NCBI RefSeq assembly: GCF_963082655.1
Contig: NC_081553.1
Location: 187,924,752 to 187,988,751 of the forward strand
From: Stomoxys calcitrans
Lineage: Eukaryota > Arthropoda > Insecta > Diptera > Muscidae
Length of the DNA: 64,000 nt
Reading direction: 5' to 3'
Shown piece by piece: positions 33,001 to 44,650 of this stretch. The position numbers were made by a program, and so were the translations under genes. The first letter of the stretch is position 1, and the number at the start of each line of letters is the position of its first letter. Under the pieces are notes generated by a model. That model ran no database searches and had not been told where the DNA came from. It saw only the letters and a program-made list of their open reading frames with translations.

Positions 33001-34060
33001 AGGGATTGCAAATGGGCCATATCAGTTCAGACTTAAATATAGCTCCCATATAAACCGATCTCCCGATTTGACATCTTTAGCCCCTGGAAGCCACACTTTT
33101 GCCCGATTACCTGAAATTTTGCATCAATTGTTCTGTTATGAGTTCTAACAAGTGTGTGTGATATATTGGGTTGCCCAAAAAGTAATTGCGGATTTTTTAA
33201 AAGAAAGTAAATGCATTTTTAATAAAACTTAGAATGAACTTTAATCAAATATACTTTTTTTACACTTTTTTTCTAAAGCAAGCTAAAAGTAACAGCTGAT
33301 AACTGACAGAAGAAACAATGCAATTACAGAGTCACAGGCTGTGAAAAAATTTGTCAATGCCGACTGTATGAAAAATCCTCAATTACTTTTTGGGCAACCC
33401 AATAGCTCCCGATCTGCCGATTTAACTTCTTGAGCCCCTGGAAGCCGCAATTTTTCTCCGATTTGGCTATTCTTTTATGACTTCCAACTACTATGCCAAG
33501 TACGGTACAAATCGGTCTATAGCCTTATATAGCTCCCATATAAACCGATTTCTCGATTTGAGTTCTTGAATCCTAACAAACCGCAATTTTTGTCCGATTT
33601 GGCTGAAATTTTGCATGGAGTGTTTTGCTACAACTTTCAACAACTGGGCCAAGTACGGCCCAAATCGGTCTATAACTTTATATATCTATCATATAAACCG
33701 ATCTCCCGATTTTACTTCTTTAGCCTCTAGAGGGCGCAACTTTTATCCGATTTTGCTGAAATTTGGACAGTCGCTGTAGACGTCTAACAACGTGCTGATT
33801 ATGGTCTGAGTCGGATATAGCTCCCAAAAGAACCGATCTCCCAATGTTACTTCTTGAGCCCCTTTGGTCTTCAATATCCAAGCCAAGTTTGGCTCGAATC
33901 GATTCATAAGCTGATTTGGCTCGAATATCATAGCAATTTCTTTGTCGTTATCCTTTGTTTGCCTTTAAAGAGATATCGGGCAGAGAACTTAGCAAATGCG
34001 ATCCTTGGTATAGGGTATATAAGATTCGGCCCGGCCGAACTTAGCACGCTTTTATTTGTT
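33001..34060 (+). repeat. M1-like element lacking its first terminus, split by a MITE
   Basis: Units with AGCTCCCATATAAACCGATC, GATTTGACATC and CCCCTGGAAGCC, similar to the subfamily at 19.8 kb. Ends GGTATAGGGTATATAAG, the perfect TTCGGCCCGGCCGAA stem, then CTTAGCACGCTTTTATTTG. The GTCY and TA segments are missing. The MITE at 33,166-33,402 interrupts a GTGTGTGATA/AGCTCCC unit. Confidence 0.78.
33166..33402 (-). mobile_element. Mariner-like MITE, copy 8, nested in M1
   Basis: 237 bp, TA at 33,164-33,165 and 33,403-33,404. Termini intact except AATCCTCAATT in place of AATCCGCAATT on the right. Confidence 0.95.
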
Positions 34061-34359
34061 TTTCCCCTTCCTCTTAGCACTTTGTATAGGAACCGGTCAG
34101 GCTAGCCCTAAAAGTTCCACGCAATTCCGATGTGATTCCATCCGGCCCAGCCGATTTTAATCGCTGGAATGTGCAAAACGCCCACACCAACGTCTCATAG
34201 TCAAACTTGTCTGGCTGTCTCTCTCGAAGCAGCGTCTCGATCAGAAGTTCCACTGTCCTCTAGCTCTCAATGGGAAGACATACGCTTGAAAATTTGTGCA
34301 AATACTTCTCACCGATGTAGGTCCTTGGGAATTACAAATTGGCCATATCGGTATCGACT
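34061..34359. other. Unassigned, with an M1 scrap
   Basis: 34,061-34,290 is not recognised. 34,296-34,350 (AAATTTGTGCAAATACTTCT, GATGTAGGTCC, AAATTGGCCATATCGG) matches the part of M1 that follows the GTCY tract. Confidence 0.5.
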
Positions 34360-35030
34360 ATTCTAGATATTCGACCCATTGACATACAGATTAAGTGTGA
34401 GAAAACCATTGCGGCTATGAAACCTAAGGCGATGGGAGATTGGATAGAGGATAGGAGGTGGCCCAACCATCGCGGTATAATCGAGGCGACGATAGGAAAC
34501 TTGCAACGAGTGCAATAAGTTTCTGATCGGATATCTGAGATGAACCTTGAGGTCGAGTACGATGCACTACTGCCAGCGGCACATCCTTGGAATGACGGAA
34601 CCCTAGTATTGTCATCTGGAAGATCATATTACACGGATGGATCAAAGCTAGAGGACAGAGTGGGCCTGGTGGTCTACATTGTGAACCCAGGGACTGAGAT
34701 CTGTTTTAGACTGCCTGACCATCATACGGTCCTGCAGGTAGAGATCCTGGCGATCACGGAATGCGTGAGGTGGTGTTGTGCCTATTACTGAAAGGAAGCA
34801 AGCAGGAGGTAAGTAAAGCTTTCGGTATCATAACAGGACACACAGGACTAAGAGGTCACTTAAGCAAACTCGGTGCTGCAAGTGATAGCATGTGTGGGGC
34901 ATGTGGAGAAGATGATAAGACGTTGGAGTATTTTCTAGGTCATTGCCTGGCTTTCGCGGCTAACAGACTCTGGCACTAAGGTGGGGACACAATATCAGCC
35001 ATGAACCAACTAAGGGGCGTGGTATTCAGT
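34360..35030 (+). pseudogene. L-A LINE fragment with internal deletion in RNase H
   Basis: Plus-strand homologue of the L-A C-terminal region. It reads CEKTIAAMKPKAMGDWIED before RNase H, YTDGSKLEDRVGLVVYIVNP (first catalytic Asp in TDG) at about 34,630-34,690, and EILAITECVRWCCAYY (Glu helix). At about 34,788 the sequence jumps from RWCCA directly to YYxKGSKQEVSKAFG, which in the 6.8-kb copy lies some 400 bp further on. The TDS and WVPGH motifs are therefore deleted. The zinc knuckle follows as MCGACGEDDKT and FLGHCLAFAANR. The copy ends at about 35,030 without the UTR. Confidence 0.85.
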
Positions 35031-36784
35031 TATTTCGCAAAAAAAATCTCCAGACTAGATCACAGTTTAGTTTTAATTGTTTTTTTTTTAACTATCAACT
35101 TAAAATCACTATTCCACCAAAACTGGAAAACTTTTTTCCCCCAAACAAAAATTCCTTTTTTTTAAGTAATTTGTTATTTAAATGAAATAAAATGTGACTA
35201 GCATAAATGTTCTGAATTTGTTATTTCATTTAAATTCTCTGGAGTTAGTCAGTTAGCTCTTCAAATATCACTGTACTATGTTTTGGAGTGGCCACAAAAA
35301 CTTTGGGAAAATTAAATTTAAAAATGTTGTCTACTTTGACGACAAAGATCTGAAAGCTTTGAGGGAAAACTGAAGAAGAAGAGAAGAAAACACAAAAAAA
35401 AATTGTGCCAAAAAGTTTATGATAGATTTTTGTTGTGTTTCATAAACTTTAATGCTTTTTCACTTTCAGGCCAAGTAGAATGACAAGGGGGCTGAAAGGG
35501 AGCTAGAAAATGGCTTTCATTCTCTTTCTCCTCGTTGTTATGTTGCTTTGTTGACAAGTGTGATATTTGGGTCATTAAAAGTTTCCCATGTTTGAAAATG
35601 ATAAAGTTTGGCTATGCGGCTCCACTCACTGCCACACAGTCATGGAGGTGAAAGGCCTCTGATTGATGTTGAAGATGAATTGTGAAATATTTTTTCTCTA
35701 TGGAGGGGGAAACAAAAAAACATTCTGTCAATTAAGTCTCTATGATAACATGCCACGGTGTCTGTTTTCATTAAGTGTTGAAGGTTTCTGGAAGCCAAGG
35801 GAATACTAAGGCTAATTGAATTAAGAGATGATAGACAGATTTCAAAGTATTTTCAAAAGGACTAAAGACTTAAAGATTCCTTAATATTTTTAATTTTTGT
35901 TTTTACACAATATACGTAAAATCCTTTCAAAGGCAAAGCTGGTCTATCTTCAAGGTATATAGTGATACACCCAAAAATTCTATTGTTTGCTTGTTGTGGG
36001 CCACAAAAAAAAAAAACAACAACAGAAATCCAATTTCAAATTTTAATTTTCTTCCAACATTTGTTTGCTGTTCGTTTTCCTGCCTTTTGTTTTGTATTGC
36101 AGTTATGCATTTGTTTGTTTTTGTACTTGTTTGGTTTTTTTTTGCTTTCCTAAACAAACATCCTGCAAGCACTCTTGCCAAATTAACACATATGTTTGCT
36201 AAGGATATATGGCAGAGAGAATTCCAAAAATTTCCATCAACACAACAACTTTAAACTATGCAAACAGTGTTGTAGTTGTTGTTGCTCCCATACTGTTGAA
36301 CAGAAAATACTTTGCCAAGTGCAAAATGCAAATATTTGGCTATGGGAATTGTTAAGGAAAAGAAAAAATAAGTAATCGTAAATTGTTTTGAACAGTTAAT
36401 TATAGTTTACGTACTAGCAACCTCAAACATATGCAATAACCATTCAAAGCAATATTTTCATCCCAAAAGTATGCTATGATTTTTGAATCTTGAATCTCAC
36501 ATCTTTTATAAAACCGAAAATGTTTGATGTTTTAATCTATCCCCACGAATTTTATGAAAATTGTGCTAAACAAGTTATCCTTTAAGTTCGGCGGAAAAGA
36601 TGAGGTGGAATCCTAAAGTTTCGTCCACCAGACCATAACACAATACAGCACGACACGGAATAGCTGCAATAATTATTAAAGGCAATATTTTCATCCTAAA
36701 AGTATGCTATGGGTTTTGATTCGTCACATATGGTACAAAACCGAAAATGTTTGATAAATTTTAAATCTTAAAATATGCCCCGAC
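35031..36784. other. Unique AT-rich sequence
   Basis: No gene or known repeat recognised. Phenylalanine-rich frames at 35,962-36,254 arise from T-rich DNA. A long repeat-poor island. Confidence 0.5.
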
Positions 36785-36945
36785 CGGTTCCCCGGTAGCC
36801 GAGTTGGTAGCGTGCTTGAATTACCAGTGTAGGGGTCGTGGATTCGATTCCCGTCAAGAAGCCTTGGCCTGTCGCTACTGTGGTATCACAATGGACATAA
36901 AATTGTCTAAGTGAGTCTGGAAAGGACTGCCAATCTTACCTTACC
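36785..36945 (+). mobile_element. tRNA-derived SINE, second type
   Basis: CCGGTAGCCGAGTTGGTAGC contains the A box TAGCCGAGTTGG; GTGGATTCGATTCCC at about 36,838 is a near-consensus B box with about 32 bp between boxes, as in tRNA. The tail GTCTAAGTGAGTCTGGAAAG differs from the other SINE, so this is a separate family. It is not a working tRNA gene: the region after the B box does not pair back to the 5' end to make an acceptor stem. It abuts the L-A RT fragment. Confidence 0.75.
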
Positions 36946-36949
36946 TAAT

Positions 36950-37640
36950 ATTCACGCTAGAACCAGTGGACTATCCTCTTATTCAAGCCTCATTTCGAGC
37001 CTACGGCCCATCTACATAGTGCCCAACGTTTGTGATCCGTTTCAGTACGCCCCTGAATGTGACACTCCTATTCAGTTTCCTGTCCAAGATCACACCTAAG
37101 TATTTCACCTTGTCAGAAATCGAAATCGTGTTGTTGAGTGAACAGGCATATTTCAGTCTTCCCTAGGTTAACATTGAGACCTCTGGGTCTAGCCCAGTCT
37201 AATGTCAAATACAAGACCCCTTTGGCCCTTCTGCATAGCTGGTTCGGATCCCTACCCCTTAGAAGTATTAAAACATCGTCTGCATCGGTTCAAATTCCTC
37301 CTCAGTCATCGTCCGTAATAGGTCATTTATGGTGGTCACCCATGGGAGTGGCGATAAAATGCCGCCCTGTGGCGTGCCTTGTGCCACTTTCTCCCTTATA
37401 TTTATGCCATGGGACACTCAATTTATCCACCTGTTCCTTAGCATATGGTGTATCCAGTCTCTAAGGACCGGTACTGGTCTAAGAATTTTATCAATATGTC
37501 GGTCCGCAGTTTGTTAAAAGCCCCCCGATGTCAATGCTTACCACCAGGGTGTACGTTTTGGCATCGAAGGATCCTTCTACTTTATGCACAACCTTGTGCA
37601 GGACAGTCTCCATCGACCTTCCCTTGACATACTATTAAAT
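36950..37640 (-). pseudogene. L-A LINE reverse transcriptase palm fragment
   Basis: Minus-strand RT. From the 37,640 side I read TYTLVVSIDIGG (motif A Asp) near 37,545, GTPQGGILSPL (motif B) near 37,378, the motif C site reading DADD at 37,286-37,275, then the thumb part through 36,955 that aligns with the better copy at 42.4-42.7 kb (CATCTACATAGTGCCCAA appears in both). The motif C Tyr is changed to Asp (TAT to GAT) compared with YADD in the 42.7-kb copy, and stops occur around motif A. Inactive. The plus-strand open frames in this region are the reverse of this RT. Confidence 0.85.
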
Positions 37641-37644
37641 GTTT

Positions 37645-37676
37645 GAAGATAATTTCATGCATATGTTGACCGTGAA
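37645..37676 (-). repeat. Transposase 3' scrap
   Basis: GAAGATAATTTCATGCATAT followed by GTTGACCGTGAA matches the extreme C-terminal coding end of the transposase relic at about 26,004-26,035, where the same run adjoins the GTCY array. Only ~32 bp remain. Confidence 0.5.
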
Positions 37677-39298
37677 TTAGTTTGTAACACCCAAAAGGAA
37701 GGGAGGTAGACCCATTGATAGTATGCCGAACGACTCAGAATCGCTTTAACTATGATCGTCTGCCTGTCTGTCTTTCCATCTGTCCATGTTAATTTGTGTA
37801 CAAACTACAGATCGCAATTTTTATCCGATCTTCAAATTTGTTATGGGCCTGTTTTTTGGCCTAGAGACAAAGCCTATTGAAATTGGAAAAAATCGGTTCA
37901 GATTTGGATATATCTCCCATATATATGTTCGTCCGATTTGCAGTAATACTGCAATAAAATGGTCATTTGTAAACCTATTTTCTCCAAATTTGGCAGGAAG
38001 GATTTTCTTAGGACTCTCGACATTACAGGTGAATTTCATAGAAATCGGTTCAGATTTGGATATAGCTGTCATATATATGTTCGTCCGATTTTCAGTAATA
38101 CTCCAATAAAATGGTCATTTGTTAACCGATTTTCTCAAAATTTTCTTATGACTCTCCACATTACAGGTGAATTTCATAGAAATCGGTTCAGATTTGGATA
38201 TAGCTCCCATATATATATTCGTCTGTTTTGCAATAACACTGTAATAAAATAGTCATTTGTTAACCGATTTTCTCGAAATTTGGCACGAAGAATTTTCTTA
38301 TCACTCGCGATATTCCATGTGACTTTCATAGAAATCGGTTTAGATTTGGATATAGCTCCCATATATATGTTCACCCGATTTGCAGTAATACTGCAATAAA
38401 ATGGTCATTTGTTAACCGATTTTCTCCAAATTTGGCAGGAAGGATTTTCTATTGATTCCCGACATTAGTGGTAGATTTCATGGAAATCGGTTCCGTTTTG
38501 CATATGTCTCCCATATATATGTTCGTCCGATTTGCAGTAACACTGAAATAAAATAGTAATTTGATAACCGAAATTTGGCATGAAGGATTTTCTTATCACT
38601 CTCGACATTACAGGTGACTTTCATAGAAATCGGTTTAGATTTGGATATAGCTCCCATATATATGTTCATCCGATTTGCAGTAATACTGCAATAAAATGGC
38701 CATTTGTTAACCGATTTTCTCCAAATTTGGCAGGAAGGATTTTCTTAGGACTCTCGACATAACAGGTGAATTTCATAGAAATCGGTTTAGATTTGGATGT
38801 AGCTCCCATATATATGTTTGTCCGGTTTGCAGTAATACTGCAATAAAATGGTCATTTGGTAACCGATTTTCTTGGAATTTGGCAGGAAGGACTTTCTTAT
38901 GACTCTTGACATTACAGGTGAATTTCATAGGAATTGGTTCAGATTCAGATATAGCTCTCATATATGTATATCGCCCGATTTGCACTTCTAGAGCCACTGC
39001 AAGGACATTTTTTGACCAGAAAATTTTTTGCACAACGCTTTACTCGACAAGTACCACATTATCAAATTTTTGGTAATTTGACTTAATGTTGTCATATGTG
39101 AACCCTAGTTTTTACAGTTTGAACATATTTCCTCGAAATGTGGATACGGATTGTTTAACAACCCATCTGAAAACATGCGGCTAGGTCCATCAAAATTGGT
39201 TCAGAATTAGACATAGCTCCTACTTTGTACCTATAGGGTCGTGGTAGGGTATTATAAAGTCGGCACCGCCCGTCTTTTGCCTTTCCTTAGTGGTTTTC
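37677..39298 (+). repeat. M3 element with ~152-bp array
   Basis: Starts at TTTGTAACACCCAAAAGG (the TATACCC terminus is lost), with a GTCTGCCTGTCTGTC tract at 37,758. Units repeat GATTTGGATATAGCTCCCAT and TGCAGTAATACTGCAATAAA at a step of about 152 bp (37,901 and 38,053), with one 138-bp unit. It ends GTAGGGTATTATAAAGTCGG, CACCGCCCGTC and TTAGTGGTTT. Confidence 0.8.
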
Positions 39299-40825
39299 TT
39301 GTAAAGCTTGTTCATTGGTTCATAGCCAAGCATTTCTTTATAACTCTTTTCCACGAACTATCTTTTCATTGGTGGATGCTGCTTTAATCTAAAGTCTCCT
39401 ATGTTCAATTTTCTTATGAAGCAGATGATTGTAGGTTTAGATGACTCTGATGATTGATTTTATATTTAGTTTACCTAATGCTATTTCTAATGAATTCTAT
39501 TAGGGCCTAAATAATATTGAGCTTGAAATAATCTCAAAAGCTTATTAGAACTTTTGGTCTTTCTCATTCCAAACATAAATAAGGCCATTTGCCTCTCGGT
39601 TATAGTTTCCTTTTGACATTTTACAGGCAGATATATTCAAAGCTCATTAATCATTTCTAATAATATTTTCTGCATCCATTGAGGATTATGCTTCATTTGC
39701 ATCTCTCCCTCGCATATTTCGGTTTATCAAGTAGCAATAAAATTCAGTAATTATCAACTGCAGCACTAGTTAATGCCCATTTACATGGCCCTTGGCTAGG
39801 TAATTTACCAAAATAGTCTTTTGATTAAGATTTTCATAGGAAATTAAAACTACTTGGCCATCATTTGAAATGGTGAAGATATACCATTCAATTCGTTGTG
39901 TATGTTGTTTCAGCTGCTATAGTAATAATGCCATAAAATCACAGATTTGTTAATTGGATTGTCACTCTTGTGCTGTGTCTTGCCTTTGCCATTGCCATTA
40001 TGGTCTTGATAATCTCTGTGTGCCATTGCCAAGTCCAAGAGAGCAGCAGTACATGGAAAACCAATATCTATCCTTTGTTCCCACACACACACAGATTGTT
40101 TATTTTAATGATAATGGATTTTTCAAAATTAATTTGTGGTTAATGCTAATGTTAACAAACCAAGTTATACACAAAATTAAGATAAGAAATTATAAATGTC
40201 TCTATGCAAGCAATGAAATAATAATGTCTCCATTGAAGCCCCTTACCCAGTCAATGTGTGATGTGAGTGGCAAACCCAGTACAATAATATTTTTATTCTA
40301 AAAACCTGGTCCTCCCTAAGGACACTGTATTTGGTAATGTAGCTTTCTTGCCCTTTCTATAGCTTTTGCTCTCTGAGAGTCCTTTGAATGTCCTGTCTAA
40401 TTGGTGTGGCATTTGCTTTGTAGATTTTTATCAGTTCGGTGTGTGTGTGTGTGTGTGTTCTAGAATCGTACTCCCACTCTCATAATTAATTATTTGTTTG
40501 CAGCCATGTATTTATATCACGGCTACTACTGCTGCAACACTAATTAAAGATTCCAATTAGCAGTAGAAAGGAAACTAATCAAATAAACTGTTTGTCACAC
40601 TTTTTTGTTTTTGGCCCAGTCACTCCTTTAATTGAATTCTAGGGGAGCGACCAGTCCCATGTTGGCGATGACAGAAGTTAAGGGGCAGCATTCTTTGGAA
40701 AATTTTACTATTGATCAAAGAGCACAAAATGTTCTTGGAATTTTAGATGGAGATGTTATAATTATTTGCTTTTTTGATTGTCAACTGAGAAAGGGAACAT
40801 TTCTTTACGGCAAGACTCTGTTTAG
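39299..40825. other. Unique sequence
   Basis: No gene recognised. A GT repeat lies at 40,439-40,459. The 115-codon plus frame at 39,954-40,301 has no domain and lacks splice or start context. Confidence 0.5.
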
Positions 40826-41130
40826 TAGGTTAGGTTAAGGTGAAAAGAGGGTGCGGACATTGATCCATGCCACTAGCACATACAGCTAAGCCAGTAATCG
40901 GCTTGTTGTGCGCTCTAAATACTTAACATTTATGTTTAGAAAATTTAAATCAGCAACTCCGTGCTGCATAAAAAATCCCTTATTGTTTTTCATGCCACGC
41001 CCCTTAGTTGGTTTAAGTCTGATATTGTGTGCCCACCTAAGTGCCGGTGTCTATTAGCCGCGAAAGCCGGGTAATGACATAGGAAATTCTTCAACGTCTC
41101 ATCATCTTTCCCACATGCCCTACGCATGCA
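40826..41130 (-). pseudogene. L-A 3' end: zinc knuckle and 3' UTR
   Basis: Reverse complement contains the knuckle remnant (CATGTGGGAAAGATGATGAG and a following CCCGGCTTTCGCGGC), RYRHLGGHTISDLNQLRG-like wording and a 3' UTR ending in CCTAACCT. It corresponds to 7540-7809. Confidence 0.78.
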
Positions 41131-41590
41131 CAGATACAATTAATTTTGAAAAACAACTTTGGTCGAAAAAACAACTACGAAAGTTGTTAATTTTCCTGCA
41201 ACAATTTATTATGAATGTCACTAACCCAAAGCCAACATATAACAACAACAACAATATATCCTTAAGCAAGGCAAAAAACCATCTTACCAGCCAACACATG
41301 TTCTTTGCTTCGAGTGGTGGTGTTTTTTGTTTTCTTTGTTCGGCTTGCGCTGCTTCGTCTCGTTCGTTTTACTACTGCTCTCGGGTTTTCCTTTGTCACT
41401 CTCTTCTTTTACCCTTAAAAACAAATATTACTAAATTTGGTGCTGCAGAGTATTGATCTCATGATCTCATGTTTGGTAGTCTTGCACGTATCCTCTAGCC
41501 TACCGACATCATCTTCTTTATGACAAACCTGGTTTTGCAAGTCATGAACGGCATTGGTGTTTTAAGCTCCATATGGTAGTACGCCTATTT
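41131..41590. other. Foreign or unassigned segment within L-A
   Basis: A plus frame of 113 codons (41,115-41,456), rich in Cys/Ser, has no domain. The segment separates RNase H from the 3' end of L-A, so it may be an insertion. No target duplication was found. Confidence 0.4.
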
Positions 41591-41596
41591 TTACAA

Positions 41597-42758
41597 CTAC
41601 CTCAACTTAAGATTTTGTTGAAAGTTTACAACATTTCGAAAATATTGTCTGTCAAGTCTCAGAGACTTACATACGTACTTCAACAAAAATTGTCTTCGAT
41701 TCAATGCTGAAATTCGTTGAGAATTAAAAGTTTCAAATACAAATTTGGTAGTTGGTTCCGTCAATCCAAGACAGTGCCGCTGGCAGCAGTGTCTCTCACA
41801 TTCCCTGATCGCCCGGATCTCCGACTGCAGGTCCGCATTGTGATGAGGTAGACCAACACAGATCTCGGTCCCTGGGTTCTCAATGTAGACCCCCAGGCCC
41901 ACTCTGTTCTCTAGCTTTAATACTTCTGTGTAACATGACCTTCCGGATGGCAATACTAGGGTTCTGTCAATCCAAGACTGTGCCGCTGGCAGCAGTGTCT
42001 CGTACTCGACCTCAAGTGTTGTCTCTGGTATCCGATCGGAAACCTCTTCTATTCTATTCAGGTTTCCTATTTTTGTCTCGATTATACCGCTATGGTATGA
42101 CTTGCACCCATCCTCAATCCATTCTCCCATTACATTAAGTCCCATAGCCGCAATGGCTGTCTCGCACTTAATCTGTATGTTAATGGTTTGGATGTCTAGA
42201 TTAGTCTCCAGTGCCCTAGAGGGCGTGGTCCTCATGGCTCCGCCAGTGCCTAGGCAACATGTTCTCTGAACTTGTGGTATGGTCCTAACGTTGCACTTTT
42301 TCTCCATAGCAGTCCACCAAACAACTAAGGCGTAAGTAAGTATTGGTCTAATCACGCTCCTGTAGAGCCAGTGGACAATCCTCGGATTCAGGCCCCATTT
42401 CGAGCCTACTGCCCATCTACATAGTGCCCAATATATGTGATCCTTCTCGGTACGCTCCTGAATGCGACATTTCCAATTAAGTTTCCTATCCAAGATCACT
42501 CCTAAGTATTTGACCTTGTCAGATATCGAAATCGTTTCGTTGAGGAAACGTGGTGCGTTAAATTGACCCACCTTCCTTTTTACTCGTGAACAGGCAAATT
42601 TCAGTTTTCTCTGGGTTAACATTGAGTCTAGCCCAGTCATATGCCATATGCAAGACCCTTTCGGCCCTTCTGCATAGCTGGTTCGTATCCTTTCCCCTTA
42701 TAAGTATTATAACATCGTCAGCATAGCAGACGGTTTCAAATCCCTCCTCAGTCAGCAT
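41597..42758 (-). pseudogene. L-A reverse transcriptase C-terminal half and RNase H start
   Basis: Two overlapping minus frames. The first (42,758-42,558) reads GFETVCYADDVIILIRGKD, with motif C YADD at 42,725-42,714, then WARLNVNPEKTEICLFT (motif D). One frameshift near 42,600 leads into a 347-codon frame (42,640-41,597): KVKYLGVILDRKLNWKCRI (motif E), WGLNPRIVHWLYRSVIRP and ILTYALVVWWTAM (thumb), then a linker, LVLPSGRSCYTEVLKLENR where the RNase H TDG has become TEV, and YIENPGTEICVGLPHH. RNase H breaks off after SEIRAIRECERHCC. The longest intact coding stretch in the window, but not functional. Confidence 0.9.
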
Positions 42759-42789
42759 CCGTAATAGGTTATTTGTGTTGGTGGCTCAG

Positions 42790-43510
42790 AGGAGTGTCGA
42801 TGATCTCATCGTCTGCCCCCTGTTCTTTAGGTTGCATTGAGTTTCCCCTCACTGCACAGCCTCATGTTTTAATATTAGGGCAATTTGCCTATCCTATTCT
42901 TCCGAATCTTGATTAAATCGACTTCTTGAGAGTATGTTATGTCTCATCGTGCATTCGACGTCACTGAACTGCCTGAAGTTTCAGCATTAGGATCTTTTTC
43001 CATCCTAGTCTTCCTAATCTCAAGAAAGTCGTTGATGGTTCTGTCGTGGGGTCGCTGTTCGTTAGGCTGCCTTGAGACTCCTGTCGCAGCGGTGCCTGAT
43101 GTTACAATATTAGAGTCTTTACTTATCCTAATCTTCTCAAAATTGAAAGAGTCAGTTATTGTCTCATCGTCGACCCCCTGTTCGTATGGCGATATTGAGT
43201 TTCCCGTCACTGCACTGGCTGATGTTTTAATATTAGGATCTTTGCCTACTCTAGTTTTCCGAATCTTGAGTAAATGGGCTTCCTGGGGGTATGTTATGGT
43301 CTCGTCGGCGGCTCCCTGTTCATTAGACTGTGTTGAGTCTTTCGCCCCTGCACTGCCTCATTTTTCAGTACAAGGATCTTTGCTTATCCTAGTTTTCCCA
43401 ATATTAAGAGAGTCAGTTATTATCCTTTATCCTTTACGTAAGGCGGTATTGAGTGTCCTGCCACTGCACTGCCTGAGGGCTCAATATGAGTATATATGCC
43501 TATGCTAGTC
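42790..43510 (-). pseudogene. L-A coding segment with 41-residue tandem modules, longer array
   Basis: About five to six diverged units with a step of about 123 bp (GGATCT-type phrase near 42,990, 43,112 and 43,236, then about 43,374). The minus frame 43,210-42,944 reads VTGNSISPYEQGVDDETITD and KDPNAETSGSSVTSNAR. It lies between the ORF1-like part and the RT of the same LINE, as at 14.7-15.1 kb. The unit is a whole number of codons, so expansion keeps the frame. Confidence 0.65.
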
Positions 43511-43519
43511 TTCCCATTC

Positions 43520-44650
43520 TTGAAAAATACGTCCTAGATCCCTTAGTACGCCATGTCTTAGCTAAACTTGTCACGGAGCCTTGATCAATACCCACCATAA
43601 GGAGAATTCCCGACTCCTTCTCCTCCCAGAACTTGATTGATTAGATGTCCTCACCCTTGATGAAGACCATCGCCTTTGTGAGGTTGCGGATGTCTATCAT
43701 TCCCATAAGGGCGAACTTGGCGCCATTGGGAGTGGTGATACATCCAACAAGCTTTTGGACGGTATCAGTACATACTGTCCTCTCTATACTAGCTGCTCAT
43801 TATTTGTATGCGTGGATCCTCTTCAGAGTTCAACACATTTTCAAAAACCGTTTGTTTACCAGATACTTCACTTGGGACCAATGGAAATGTGGAATCCTAC
43901 CTGATGCACTGCCGATATGGATGACTGCATAAGACATCTCATCTCTGTTGTGCTTCTTTGCCCCTCTGGGGGAAGAGGGCTGCTCTTTAAATTTCTTCCC
44001 ATTTCCCTTTCGTGATGGCTGTGGCGTCCTTTTGGAAGTCACAGTCCTCCATGAAGTCTCAGAAGCTGCACGTGCTTCCTTCCTTCCTGTACCAACTTTG
44101 GCTCCCTCCGCAGGACACTGTCTCGAGTCTTCATTGCGGGAGGGCTGGCTTGGTCTTCCCAAAGTACTTGAAAGAGGGGTGCTCTTTTTCTTCTTCAGGA
44201 TTTTAACAGTGCTATGCTCTTCGGGAGATCTGATACTCTTTCCAGCTTCTGTAGAAGTGCTTGGAATATCAGCTCTATACCTTCCAGCATCCTGCACTTT
44301 CGCCCGATTGCACTGCCGGTGCACATTCCTCTGTCTCCTTCGTCGTGCCCTGAATCGTTTTCCCTGTCCTCTCGCTAGAGCAAAGCCCTCGCTAACTACT
44401 GCCGTCATCCAGCTGTCCTAATCTCCCGATTCGGCTGGGATGAATGTTTCATTGACACTGTCTCTGTCTGAATTTGAATCGCAAACGTAACCTTTACATG
44501 AAGGCTAGGGACGAGCTGTTCTTTCCTTTGGTTTATCTGTCTCTTCCGCATTTGTTAGTCTGACGACTGGTTGTGCCCTTGAAGCAATGTTCCCGCGCCA
44601 AGGCACCCACACCTATAGGAGGGGCGAACAACATGCTACGGTCTGATGCC
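43520..44650 (-). pseudogene. L-A ORF1-like basic protein relic
   Basis: The minus frame 44,408-43,830 (192 codons) is rich in Arg, Lys, Ser and Pro (for example KRFRARRRRQRNVHRQCNRA and KRTPQPSRKGNGKKFKEQ), which fits the nucleic-acid-binding N-terminal part of a LINE ORF1. After a frame change the reading NGAKFALMGMIDIRNLTKAM and a following VFIKGEDI appear at about 43,725-43,640. No CCHC knuckles are seen. Called as ORF1 from its position upstream of the RT and its composition, not from a conserved domain. Confidence 0.5.

Larger units (their letters stand above)
40826..44650 (-). mobile_element. L-A non-LTR retrotransposon, deleted but collinear
   Basis: Minus-strand order: ORF1-like basic region (44,650-43,520), 41-residue modules (43,510-42,790), RT palm motif C onward and thumb (42,775-42,050), start of RNase H (42,050-41,750), an unrelated or diverged segment (41,590-41,131), then the 3' end (41,130-40,826) starting with the knuckle wording and ending in reverse as AGGTTAGGTTAAGGTG. 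The endonuclease, the RT fingers and most of RNase H are missing. This copy is the best guide to the L-A family. Confidence 0.8.

Noticed and set aside
36785..36860. Functional tRNA gene
   Set aside because: A and B boxes are present, but the ends do not form an acceptor stem and the sequence continues into a SINE tail.
36911..37627. Plus-strand open frames of 60-108 codons
   Set aside because: They are the reverse strand of the L-A reverse transcriptase.
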